From JAKEGK01 sp036507695 (GTDB taxonomy: Bacteria; Pseudomonadota; Gammaproteobacteria; SZUA-152), in contig DATCIR010000343.1 of NCBI GenBank assembly GCA_036507695.1, forward strand, positions 1 through 21,784: 21,784 bases of DNA, in the 5' to 3' direction. Under the pieces are notes generated by a model. That model had not been told where the DNA came from, searched no databases, and saw only the letters and a list, made by a program, of their open reading frames with translations. Made by a program: the position numbers and the translations under genes. This document shows positions 7,824 through 14,831 of the stretch, one piece after another. Position 1 is the first letter of the stretch. Every line of letters begins with the position of its first letter.

Positions 7824-8609
7824 TTACAGTCCGAATTGTTCCAGGTTGCCTTTAAGAGACACTTTAATCTTACCATCACGCTCAGCGCGTCCCATGGTCC
7901 TTAGCGCATTCTGCAGGTCAGGGTTCGTGCCGCGTGTACCGAAAGCGCCAGTAAATTCATAGCTCCTATCGGCGCTCAACTGCAGAACGCCTTCCGCGGT
8001 CAATGGCCCACCCTGGTCACTCAAGACTCCCCTTACTCCGCCTTCATGAGGTTCGAGTGCAACATCCAAATCCCCCAGCACCAGTTTTTTTAACACTGTC
8101 AATTCGGCGCCATGCCAGGCAATATCACCTTTGGCCGACACCAGCGTATTATTATCCAACTTGACGTTACTCAATTTGATATCCAGCGCCCCGCCCGGCT
8201 TGAACACCGCGGCCTTAATAAGGCCTTCAATTTCGCTCAGGGGCAGCCAAGCTTCCACGTTATTAAGATAAGCACCCCCAAAAATACCGAACCCCATCAC
8301 GCCTTTCCCATAGCCGTCAGTCACCTTGAACTCAAAATTCATTTCCACAATACCCAACAACAAGCTGAGAGAATTAATATCCCAAGTTAGCGCATTAAGT
8401 TGCCGGCCGTTGAGGGTGGCCTTAGCCGCCTGGCCAGACCAGACGCTCCCGCTAAGATCACTGACGGTAAGGGGCACTTCATCGCCGCCAAACATTGTTT
8501 TCCAGTAACCATAGGCAAACGCCGCCGGCATGGTTGACAGCAGGAATACCAGGTAGGCGATACCGCCGAAAGCGCTGTATTTTATGGCTGATTTAATAGC
8601 AGGTGACAT
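7824..8609 (-). CDS. gspN: Type II secretion system protein N
   Basis: GspN is an accessory, not universally conserved T2SS component anchored in the inner membrane. The 261-residue product has one N-terminal hydrophobic segment (about residues 12-35, FGGIAYLVFLLSTMPAAFAY) and then a beta-rich periplasmic domain. The LSGSVWSGQAAKATLNGRQL stretch (about 53-72) and the later GDLDVALEPHEGGVRGVLSDQGG repeat-like strands are typical of the GspN/AsmA-like fold. It is the last gene of the leftward gsp operon, 43 bases after gspM. No convincing terminator follows; only short GC-rich inverted matches occur around 7790-7820 before the icd leader. Confidence 0.88.
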   Translation of the reverse strand: MSPAIKSAIKYSAFGGIAYLVFLLSTMPAAFAYGYWKTMFGGDEVPLTVSDLSGSVWSGQAAKATLNGRQLNALTWDINSLSLLLGIVEMNFEFKVTDGYGKGVMGFGIFGGAYLNNVEAWLPLSEIEGLIKAAVFKPGGALDIKLSNVKLDNNTLVSAKGDIAWHGAELTVLKKLVLGDLDVALEPHEGGVRGVLSDQGGPLTAEGVLQLSADRSYEFTGAFGTRGTNPDLQNALRTMGRAERDGKIKVSLKGNLEQFGL

Positions 8610-8652
8610 GAATTCAATATTTGGATAATTACAGAGTTATAAAGCAAGTCAA

Positions 8653-9150
8653 TCATTCGGCCAGGCCTTCCAGCACCAGGCGCGCATTCACCAAGCCGGG
8701 CTCCTCCAGTTTCTCAATAACGGAGGTGACAATGTGAATCCCCTGTTGCCGCTGCAGGTTCTCCAGCCATTTAATGGTGTCATTGAATGGCGCGTTTTCC
8801 AGCCATACCCCTGCCTTGGATTGCCCATCCGGTTGCACGCGTTTTACCGATTTGCCAAGATTCTCGGTTTTAGCGGTCCGGTCAATGATACCCAATAAAG
8901 ACTGGCCCTTGCTACTGCTCGTCGGATTATTGGACCTGAGTGTGGCCTGCAATTTTTTCGCTTCTTCCGCCGACTGTTCCATCCATACCAGTAATTCCTG
9001 ATTTTCCTGGTTGCTCTTTTCCAGGGACGCTATTTTTTTCGTAAACGGCGCCCAGGCCAGTAAATACAGTAACGCCACCAGCAATACCGCCGCACCGGCA
9101 ATCAGAACACGCCGTTCTCTGGGCTCCAACTTATCAAACCATTCCTTCAT
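8653..9150 (-). CDS. gspM: Type II secretion system protein M
   Basis: GspM is a bitopic inner-membrane protein that partners with GspL to anchor the assembly platform and the E ATPase. The 165-residue product opens MKEWFDKLEPRERRVLIAGA, the standard short cytoplasmic stretch with the W..L.PRER motif, followed by one transmembrane helix (about 17-35), a coiled-coil-like linker (KKIASLEKSNQENQELLVWM), and a C-terminal ferredoxin-like periplasmic domain. Its ATG overlaps the gspL stop by 4 bases (ATGA), indicating translational coupling, and a GGGGGG run supplies the ribosome binding site. Confidence 0.93.
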   Translation of the reverse strand: MKEWFDKLEPRERRVLIAGAAVLLVALLYLLAWAPFTKKIASLEKSNQENQELLVWMEQSAEEAKKLQATLRSNNPTSSSKGQSLLGIIDRTAKTENLGKSVKRVQPDGQSKAGVWLENAPFNDTIKWLENLQRQQGIHIVTSVIEKLEEPGLVNARLVLEGLAE

Positions 9151-10511
9151 GCACCCCCCTGCTTTACCGCGTTACCGGCGCCGGCTTTTAATTGCATGCG
9201 GCTTTCGACCTTACCTTGTTTTGACGATGCCGACTGAATGTCAACTTCCATATTGGCTTCATTAATCAAGCGCACCTTAAGTTCATCCAGGGATTGCAAA
9301 TCCGAGATTTCAAAATCCATATCCAGGGTTTCTTCTTTGAACCGCAGGGTGCGAATCAACAAAGTGTCCGTGTTACTTAATACTTCGCCGGCCCTGGCCA
9401 GCAACATAAACAGATCCGCGCCCTGGTTGGCCAGTTTACGCAACTCGGCCAGTTTTTGATTCATTTGCTGTTTCGGGTCAACAATGTTTTTCGTGTCCGG
9501 AAATGCGTCCCGGTAAACTTCGGTTATTTGCTCGCGTAGGGTCCTATCCGTCGCCGCTAGTTTTTGATAGTCAAAAATCGTCAATCCTATTTGCAGCACT
9601 AACCATACACCGGCAATTGCCGCCGTGGGAAACCACGGCCGCAGCAGTTTCTCCATACGTTCCCGGCGGCTATAGTCTCCCTGCAACAAATTTATGCATT
9701 TGGCCTCGTCAAATTGTTGCGCCAAGTAAACCAGGAAAGGCTGTTCGGGATGATGTACCTCAATATTATATTCCAGCTTGGTTCCCACGCTTTGCAGTTG
9801 TGTAACAATAGCGCTCAGTTCGTCCAGCGCAGCGGGATCTGTACTTTGTTGGCTCTCTGCAGGTGCTTCGGGATGTATGCTCTTGCCGCCACATACTATA
9901 ACGTCGAGTTTTTCCGGTTTTTGGGTTTTCGGGGCGGACTCGAGCATGCCGCGCACCAAGGGCACCACGTTGGCGATATCCAATGCGATGCCGGCCTGCA
10001 AATTATTGCGTAAAATGGCCTTGGATCGGGACTGTTTGTCCGCCGCTTTAAGCAGCAATGTCCAGTTGTTGTCGCTATGCGGAATGCCGAGTACCTCGGT
10101 CGTCAACAGGTCCGGTTGAATTCCCACTTCATTCAGACTATGCAGCCACATTTCAATAATCTTGCGTTCCACAATGGCTACGTTGACTTTATCGGCTTGC
10201 TGGCGTTCACCAATGGCAAAATGGTTGTCTTCCACGTCGTTCGCCAGCAGTTCTTCCAACGCAAATGGAATCGCCTTCAGCAGCCGCTGTTTGTTCATGC
10301 CGGGCAGCGCCACGTCAGTCAGCACCACTTCAACGCCGAAAACAAACACCACGACGCGGCACCCCAACGCATGATTGGCGGCGGTTTTCAGGTCGCCATG
10401 ATAGACCGGACCCGCCACCTGGCCGGGTTCCTGGACAAACCAAAACACCTCATTCGGCATTGCGCCGGAGAGGGTTGGATCACCCAAATGAATGTAAATC
10501 TGCCGCTTCAC
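9147..10511 (-). CDS. gspL: Type II secretion system protein L
   Basis: GspL links the cytoplasmic GspE ATPase to the inner-membrane platform. The 454-residue product has the large N-terminal cytoplasmic actin-like domain (about residues 1-285, with LPGMNKQRLLKAIPFALEE typical of GspL). A single transmembrane segment follows (about 292-313, WFPTAAIAGVWLVLQIGLTI), then a periplasmic coiled region and a C-terminal ferredoxin-like domain. The start is GTG at 10511, overlapping the gspK TAG by one base (TAGTG). It forms an L-M pair with the next gene through a 4-base overlap. The length is slightly above the roughly 400 residues usual for the family, the excess lying in the cytoplasmic part. Confidence 0.93.
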   Translation of the reverse strand: MKRQIYIHLGDPTLSGAMPNEVFWFVQEPGQVAGPVYHGDLKTAANHALGCRVVVFVFGVEVVLTDVALPGMNKQRLLKAIPFALEELLANDVEDNHFAIGERQQADKVNVAIVERKIIEMWLHSLNEVGIQPDLLTTEVLGIPHSDNNWTLLLKAADKQSRSKAILRNNLQAGIALDIANVVPLVRGMLESAPKTQKPEKLDVIVCGGKSIHPEAPAESQQSTDPAALDELSAIVTQLQSVGTKLEYNIEVHHPEQPFLVYLAQQFDEAKCINLLQGDYSRRERMEKLLRPWFPTAAIAGVWLVLQIGLTIFDYQKLAATDRTLREQITEVYRDAFPDTKNIVDPKQQMNQKLAELRKLANQGADLFMLLARAGEVLSNTDTLLIRTLRFKEETLDMDFEISDLQSLDELKVRLINEANMEVDIQSASSKQGKVESRMQLKAGAGNAVKQGGA

Positions 10512-11527
10512 TAGTTAACCCCGATACTGCGTTGCACAGTGGCCACTTTGTTGCCATCGCGCTTTAATAAACTCATCAGCGTCAGTTGCATGCGGCCAAT
10601 CTGCGCCGTTGCCGTCACTTCGAAATACTGACTGCCGACACTTAATTTTATTTTATTAATCGCCTCATCAAATTCCCGTGCCTCTTTGTTGTTTTCCGCC
10701 GGATCAAATGTAATCTCCTTTTTCATGGTAGTCACAAATGATGTGATATCTTTATAACCCTCTTCTCCCCGGCCTTCGATCAATAGCTGCAGAATTTTAT
10801 CGTCAATCTTGGGATGAATGCTTTGCAGTATTTCTGGCGGCGCCGTATTCACATTAATCGCCACATCATGCGCGTTGATGGCGTTCACCAGCGGCGGCCT
10901 CTGGCCATCACCGACAAAACAGTTATATTCTTCGGCGATGATTTTGCTCATCGGCCGCAGTTCGCTGATACTGGCCATCGATTGGTTGGCGGCGCGATAC
11001 GGGCGTTCCAGCCTCAAGTACTCCGCGTCTTCCGCACCACCCGCATTGACCTGCTCGTCCTTGTCAAGCCAGTCCAGCACCACGTTGGCCAGATCCGGAT
11101 TAAAACCGCCCTGCTCGCCGCACTTGTTGCCGCTGGTCACGTAATCCACGAATCGCTGAAAAGCCATAACGTATACCTCTTGTTTTTCCCCGTTGGCATT
11201 CACCAGATTGTTAATGGGAAACCGGGCGGTGGCGTCCCGGATAAACCCGGCAATGGTACCGCCTTCTATTTCTTCCGCAAGGGGTAATGCCCAGGGTTCC
11301 TTTTCGTGGTCAACGTCCTTGTTATCATCCGCAATCAGGGCCTGCTTCGCGGTAATTTCCGCAGCCAGAGCGTACATGTAGGCCTGGTCAGAATGCAACA
11401 TATTCTCGGTACGCCGGATATCCAGCGTCTGACGATCCGCCATGGCAACGGCGGCGATAGTCACCAGCGCGAAAATAAATAACGCGGTAATCAACGCCAC
11501 GCCGGATTGCCGGTTTATCGGTTTCAT
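10511..11527 (-). CDS. gspK: Type II secretion system minor pseudopilin GspK
   Basis: GspK caps the T2SS pseudopilus tip with GspI and GspJ. The 338-residue product has a short leader (MKPINRQSG) processed before VALITALFIFALVTIAAVAM. As is usual for GspK, the +5 position is not glutamate (here Thr), consistent with its position at the very tip. The large soluble head includes the alpha-helical insertion typical of GspK, with the PINNLVNANGEKQ and DWLDKDEQVNAGGAEDAEYL blocks and the INVNTAPPEILQSI motif near 225. It starts six bases after the gspJ stop and overlaps gspL by one base. Confidence 0.95.
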   Translation of the reverse strand: MKPINRQSGVALITALFIFALVTIAAVAMADRQTLDIRRTENMLHSDQAYMYALAAEITAKQALIADDNKDVDHEKEPWALPLAEEIEGGTIAGFIRDATARFPINNLVNANGEKQEVYVMAFQRFVDYVTSGNKCGEQGGFNPDLANVVLDWLDKDEQVNAGGAEDAEYLRLERPYRAANQSMASISELRPMSKIIAEEYNCFVGDGQRPPLVNAINAHDVAINVNTAPPEILQSIHPKIDDKILQLLIEGRGEEGYKDITSFVTTMKKEITFDPAENNKEAREFDEAINKIKLSVGSQYFEVTATAQIGRMQLTLMSLLKRDGNKVATVQRSIGVN

Positions 11528-11533
11528 CTGCGC

Positions 11534-12163
11534 TTACCGCCCTACCCGCAATAACCGGGAAATCTTTCCGTATTGCTTGGTGTCCACGTTCACTTCAATA
11601 GCACGGGGAATAACTTGCGGACTGGCGCCACCGGTGGTTGACAATTCCGGCCAACTGCTGCGCCATTCGTCATCCGCCCCCAGGTAACGGATTTCCATTC
11701 CTTTAACCCCATCCAGCAAAATATTTTCATACGGTTTGCTGTCTTCCGCCCGGTCCAGCATCCACCAATAGGTTCGCACCAGCTTTTCGTCCCGAACCGC
11801 ATAGGCCACCCGCTGCAGGTGACTGCGCGCCTGATTGGCCGGATTGCGCCAGCCACCCCGGGTTATTTCCAGCAAATAACCTTCAAAGTCATTACCCACC
11901 ACGGGCGGCAATACCTCACCGTATTCATTGCGCACACCACGATCGATAATTTGTTCGACATCACGGGCAAGCCAGCCCATGGTCAGTTGCAATTGGTGTA
12001 ACTGCTCCGCATGCGCTTCGGTTTGCTGACGGGCGATTAATACGTTGTTCAGGCCACTATAGGCGATGGCCGCCATGATGGCGAAAATCGCCATGGCCAC
12101 CATCAGTTCCAGCAGGGTGAATCCCCGCATATTTTCCCTGGCTTGTCGCGGCACTAATCGCAT
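11534..12163 (-). CDS. gspJ: Type II secretion system minor pseudopilin GspJ
   Basis: GspJ is a minor pseudopilin of the tip complex with GspI and GspK. The prepilin leader MRLVPRQARENMRG is followed by the cleavage-site signature G|FTLLELMVAMAIFAIMAAIA, with Glu at +5 as PilD-type prepilin peptidases and assembly require. The globular head has QLQLTMGWLARDVEQIIDR and DGVKGMEIRYLGADDEW, typical of the family. The 209-residue length is normal. There are six bases to gspI upstream and six to gspK downstream, so it belongs to a tight operon. The Shine-Dalgarno is weak, suggesting coupling to gspI translation. Confidence 0.95.
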   Translation of the reverse strand: MRLVPRQARENMRGFTLLELMVAMAIFAIMAAIAYSGLNNVLIARQQTEAHAEQLHQLQLTMGWLARDVEQIIDRGVRNEYGEVLPPVVGNDFEGYLLEITRGGWRNPANQARSHLQRVAYAVRDEKLVRTYWWMLDRAEDSKPYENILLDGVKGMEIRYLGADDEWRSSWPELSTTGGASPQVIPRAIEVNVDTKQYGKISRLLRVGR

Positions 12164-12169
12164 ACTGAA

Positions 12170-12559
12170 TTATTGCGAGGGTTCCTGCACAAATCCGATC
12201 AGGGTCGTCATCGGATATTCATCATCTTCGTTAACGCGCACTCTGATATAGACTTTTCGAATCTTATCCACAGGGGTCTTTTCTACCTCCAGTTCCCAGT
12301 GCCATTCATGCTCGGCCATTAACGCCGTTCCGGTGGATTTTCCGGTGGGCGGCCATTCACGATCATTTGCGATATGCAGCTCAGCCATCCGGTTCATCGC
12401 CACCCAATGGGCAAAGGTGCGCTCTTTCAATCCCGTTGCGTTACGCACATTCGCCGAGACGGTCATCATCACCGCGGCCATGGCGGTTGCTATTATGCCA
12501 AGCGCTACGATGACCTCGATCAAAGTAAACCCTTTTTGCCGTTTGATCCTAGCCCGCAT
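12170..12559 (-). CDS. gspI: Type II secretion system minor pseudopilin GspI (start altered by a mobile element)
   Basis: GspI nucleates the pseudopilus tip with J and K. The leader MRARIKRQKG precedes G|FTLIEVIVALGIIATAMAAV (Glu at +5), followed by the RNATGLKERTFAHWVAMNRM and AELHI blocks characteristic of GspI. The length of 129 residues is normal. The start codon ATG (12559-12557) and the bases around it lie inside the terminal inverted repeat of the element at 12549-12848; only from the Ala/Arg codons (GCT AGG) onward is the sequence native. Without the element the frame would start at GTG overlapping the gspH stop. The TIR supplies GGTGAG two bases before the ATG, an unusually short spacing, so gspI translation may be reduced relative to its neighbours. 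This is inference from sequence. Confidence 0.94.
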   Translation of the reverse strand: MRARIKRQKGFTLIEVIVALGIIATAMAAVMMTVSANVRNATGLKERTFAHWVAMNRMAELHIANDREWPPTGKSTGTALMAEHEWHWELEVEKTPVDKIRKVYIRVRVNEDDEYPMTTLIGFVQEPSQ

Positions 12560-12570
12560 TTCTCACCAGG
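12549..12570 (+). repeat. Terminal inverted repeat, left arm
   Basis: This is an exact reverse complement, over 22 bases, of 12827-12848. It contains the gspI start codon (CAT at 12557-12559 on the plus strand). Confidence 0.9.
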
Positions 12571-12826
12571 ATCGCGTGAGCTGGCGAAGGATTCGTGTTC
12601 GTAGGCGCCGCTCTGGAGCGAAAGTCATAGCCGTAGCTATGGCTTGGGCGCTCTCGCCCATCCCTGGGCTTCGCGCCATAAGTACTTCCTGTACAAAAGT
12701 GAAGAGCCAGCCTACGGACGCGAAGACAAGCCAGAACCGCGATAGGCCGAAAGTTGAAACAGAGTGTTAAAGGATTAAATTGCATAATCGTTTGTATTTC
12801 CATCTCATCTTGGCTTTTGGTGGCCG

Positions 12827-12848
12827 CCTGGTGAGAAATGCGGGCTAG
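12827..12848 (-). repeat. Terminal inverted repeat, right arm
   Basis: This is an exact reverse complement of 12549-12570. Its outer CTAG contains the gspH stop codon (12847-12845). An unrelated-looking 9-bp match (12816-12824 with 12848-12856) overlaps its outer edge, which leaves some doubt about the true boundary. Confidence 0.88.
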
Positions 12849-13375
12849 CCACCAAACGCATCCTTCGCTTCCGGTTGTTGATAGGTGATTTGGCCCGTTA
12901 AATTACCGGTAATGGTGTATTCGACGCTGCTTTCGCCGCTTAATACCAGTGTAAACGGTGTAACCTCGCCACTGGACAATAAATAGATTTGCACCGGTTT
13001 TTCAGGATTCGTGAGGCTGACGTCCTCATCATATACTTTCATTTTAACTTTCAGGTTTTCAGGAAACTCCCGTTGGCGAAAAAACCGATCGTCCACGATC
13101 GGTTCCCATTTCGGTCCTTCCAGCTGTGCAAAACTGTACCCTTTGTTGGTAATGAGAAACGACAGCTCCTGCGCGCTTAGCACGGCCTCTTCGGTGGCGA
13201 GCCTGATCAGATGATGAATTCGTCTTGCTTCATCTTCCACATACCGGTCGCTGTGTTGACTGATCGACAAGCTGCCAAACGTGACAATAACCCCGATGAC
13301 AAATACCACTACAAGAATTTCAAACAGCGTGAACCCGCGTGATCGACCAGGCAGGAATAAAGTCGCCGTTTTCAT
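12845..13375 (-). CDS. gspH: Type II secretion system minor pseudopilin GspH
   Basis: GspH is a minor pseudopilin thought to connect the tip complex to the GspG shaft. The leader MKTATLFLPGRSRG precedes G|FTLFEILVVVFVIGVIVTFG with Glu at +5. The 176-residue length and a beta-rich head with EARRIHHLIRLATEEAVLSA and the LRLAT-like helix are typical of GspH. It lies 115 bases after gspG, a gap that has a short AAACC/GGTTT stem near its own start and nothing stronger. The C-terminus ends AKDAFGG. The stop TAG sits in the CTAG shared with the mobile element, so the insertion left the protein intact. There is no clear Shine-Dalgarno before its ATG. Confidence 0.94.
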   Translation of the reverse strand: MKTATLFLPGRSRGFTLFEILVVVFVIGVIVTFGSLSISQHSDRYVEDEARRIHHLIRLATEEAVLSAQELSFLITNKGYSFAQLEGPKWEPIVDDRFFRQREFPENLKVKMKVYDEDVSLTNPEKPVQIYLLSSGEVTPFTLVLSGESSVEYTITGNLTGQITYQQPEAKDAFGG

Positions 13376-13490
13376 TAAAATAAACCAGGTATCGGGTTTG
13401 CGATCTTGAATGAGTTAATCAACCAGGTTTGTTACTCGTAGGTAAGGCGGTGGTTACTATGAGAACGTCTGTTAAACCTGACTGCGTTTA

Positions 13491-13946
13491 CTATAAATTC
13501 GCGTTGCTGATATCCGCATTTACACCTTCACCGCCCGGCTGACCATCGGCGCCTTTGGAGGTGATCTGGACGGATCCTTCCACGTCGAGATACTGGTAAG
13601 GCTCGCCCCAGGGATCCTTCGGCAAGCGGTCCATGTAGCGTTTCCAGTTTTTGGGTTCGGGTGTGCCTGATGGTCTGGTTACCAAGGCCTCGAGCCCTTG
13701 GTCCGTCGTGGGGTAAACAAAATTGTCCAGTTTATATAAGTTAAGTGCGCTTTCCATGGCGCGAATATCCTGTTTGGCCTTGGTAATGCGGGCATCATCC
13801 GGCCGATCCATTACCCGAGGCACCACGATGGCGGCCAAAATCCCTAAGATGATGACCACTACCATGACCTCGATGAGGGTGAAACCATGGCTGGTATTTC
13901 GGGTGATAACAGGTTTTGATTGATGCTTGCGACGTTCTCGATGCAC
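13491..13946 (-). CDS. gspG: Type II secretion system major pseudopilin GspG
   Basis: GspG is the main subunit of the periplasmic pseudopilus that drives export of folded proteins. The prepilin signature G|FTLIEVMVVVIILGILAAIVVPRVMDRPD is complete (Glu at +5), followed by the conserved KAKQDIRAMESALNLYKLDN, YPTTDQGLEALV and DRLPKDPWGEPYQY blocks. The C-terminal calcium-binding loop is represented by GADGQPGGEGVNADIS. The open frame extends to a TTG at 13958, but GTG at 13946 has GGAG six bases upstream and gives 151 residues with a leader of about 20, so I prefer it. It is first in the leftward gsp run, divergent from the rhombosortase gene. Confidence 0.96.
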   Translation of the reverse strand: MHRERRKHQSKPVITRNTSHGFTLIEVMVVVIILGILAAIVVPRVMDRPDDARITKAKQDIRAMESALNLYKLDNFVYPTTDQGLEALVTRPSGTPEPKNWKRYMDRLPKDPWGEPYQYLDVEGSVQITSKGADGQPGGEGVNADISNANL

Positions 13947-14171
13947 AATTGACTCCAATGTTTAAGCGGTTAGCTGACGTGGGCTTTCGATAAAATTCAA
14001 CAAATTTCCATCATGTAAGGTGTTTCTAGTTTTCTGGATACGATACACTACGTATGCCAATGGTAGCAGGAAAAATGCTATTTTTGTGCATTGCCACGGT
14101 TAATTATTAATTCACTTAACGTAGTCTTAACCTACGCGTAACAGTAAGAATATTAAGAAGTTTATAGCTCA
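13947..14171. other. Divergent intergenic region between gspG and the rhombosortase gene
   Basis: This AT-rich stretch of 225 bases must hold the promoters for both directions. I do not see a strong sigma70 pair for gspG. For the rightward gene, TTAACC (14127-14132) and TATTAA (14151-14156) with 18-base spacing is a weak candidate. A small palindrome AAAAAT/ATTTTT (14071-14085) sits mid-region and could be an operator, but this is only a shape. Confidence 0.4.
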
Positions 14172-14801
14172 ATGGTAAACCCCCGCGCTCGAGCAGAAAG
14201 CAAATTAAAACCTTTCGTGAAACGGCATAGCCTGCCGATTGCGATCGCGCTGTTTGTGACATTTATAGGCCTTTTTGGTTCAGACGTCACCCTTTGGTTG
14301 CGTTATGACCGGAACGCCATATTGTCCGGACAAATCTGGCGAATATTCACCGGACATCTCGCCCACTTGTCCTGGTCGCATTCGTTCATGAATTTGCTTG
14401 GTTTGTTTCTCGTTTGGGGCCTATTTGACCGTCATCTACCCGCCAAGCGCTGGCTGCACGTCATGCTATTGAGTGGTTTTGGTATTAGCCTGTTATTAAT
14501 GATTATCGATTCCCATTTACTTTACTATGTGGGACTGTCTGGGGTATTACATGCCCTATTCATTGTAGGCTGCCTCTACGATTTACGCGCCGGCCGCTGG
14601 GATTCGAAATTGCTGTTAACCCTATTCATTATCAAATTAATGTGGGAGCAATTGGTTGGTCCTCTGCCCGGCTCGGGCATATCAACGGGCGGCACTGTTA
14701 TCGTGGACGCCCATTTGTTCGGCGCCCTCATGGGGCTGATTACCTATTTGATTTTCCGCCGCGGCAACAATAGCTCCGTTGTCGCCCCGACACATTCCTG
14801 A
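14172..14801 (+). CDS. rrtA: Rhomboid-family intramembrane serine protease, rhombosortase type
   Basis: Rhomboid proteases cleave transmembrane segments within the membrane. The 209-residue product has about six membrane helices. The catalytic serine is in YVGLSGVLHALFI (GxSG motif, about residue 130) and the catalytic histidine in IVDAHLFGALMGLITY near 183. The early HLAHLSWSHSFMNLLGL segment carries the rhomboid HxxxN-like region. The short size, GLSGVLH wording and AHLFGAL pattern fit the rhombosortase subfamily, which removes C-terminal GlyGly-CTERM anchors from proteins, several of them T2SS cargo in Vibrio. It is divergent from gspG, which supports that link; no GlyGly-CTERM substrate is encoded here. 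A general rhomboid cannot be excluded. It is convergent with the macrodomain gene, 30 bases away. Confidence 0.82.
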   Translation: MVNPRARAESKLKPFVKRHSLPIAIALFVTFIGLFGSDVTLWLRYDRNAILSGQIWRIFTGHLAHLSWSHSFMNLLGLFLVWGLFDRHLPAKRWLHVMLLSGFGISLLLMIIDSHLLYYVGLSGVLHALFIVGCLYDLRAGRWDSKLLLTLFIIKLMWEQLVGPLPGSGISTGGTVIVDAHLFGALMGLITYLIFRRGNNSSVVAPTHS

Positions 14802-14831
14802 TCATTGGCAGCGAGACTTCGGCGGCAAAAT

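Larger units (their letters stand above)
12549..12848. mobile_element. MITE-like non-autonomous element between gspH and gspI
   Basis: Two perfect 22-bp inverted arms bound a 256-bp AT/GC-mixed core: 12549-12570 (starting CTAGCCCGCATTTCTC) and 12827-12848 (ending AAATGCGGGCTAG). The outermost CTAG is itself palindromic and can be read as a 4-bp target duplication, leaving 18-bp terminal repeats and a unit of about 292 bp. The core has no credible gene but has nested hairpins: CATAGC/GCTATG (12626-12641), TGGGCG/CGCCCA (12645-12660), GTAC/GTAC (12682-12694), and an outer CGTAGGC/GCCTACG pair (12600-12606, 12710-12716). Deleting the element with one CTAG restores an overlapping gspH-gspI junction. 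A YTAR-type target such as CTAG is used by some IS5-group elements, but I cannot assign the family. No second copy is in the window. Confidence 0.75.

Noticed and set aside
9503..10567. Several rightward open frames of 70-145 codons opposite gspL
   Set aside because: They are shadows of the well-supported gspL frame with no ribosome sites or domain-like composition.
12549..12803. An 84-codon leftward open frame across the MITE-like element
   Set aside because: It runs through the hairpin core and terminal repeat, has no recognisable domain and looks like translated palindromic DNA rich in Arg/Pro/Ser.
12816..12856. 9-bp inverted match TTTGGTGGC/GCCACCAAA across the right element edge as the true terminal repeat
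   Set aside because: It pairs element sequence with native gspH codons and is not matched at the left end; the 22-bp arms and the restored gspH/gspI overlap fit better, though it leaves slight doubt on the boundary.
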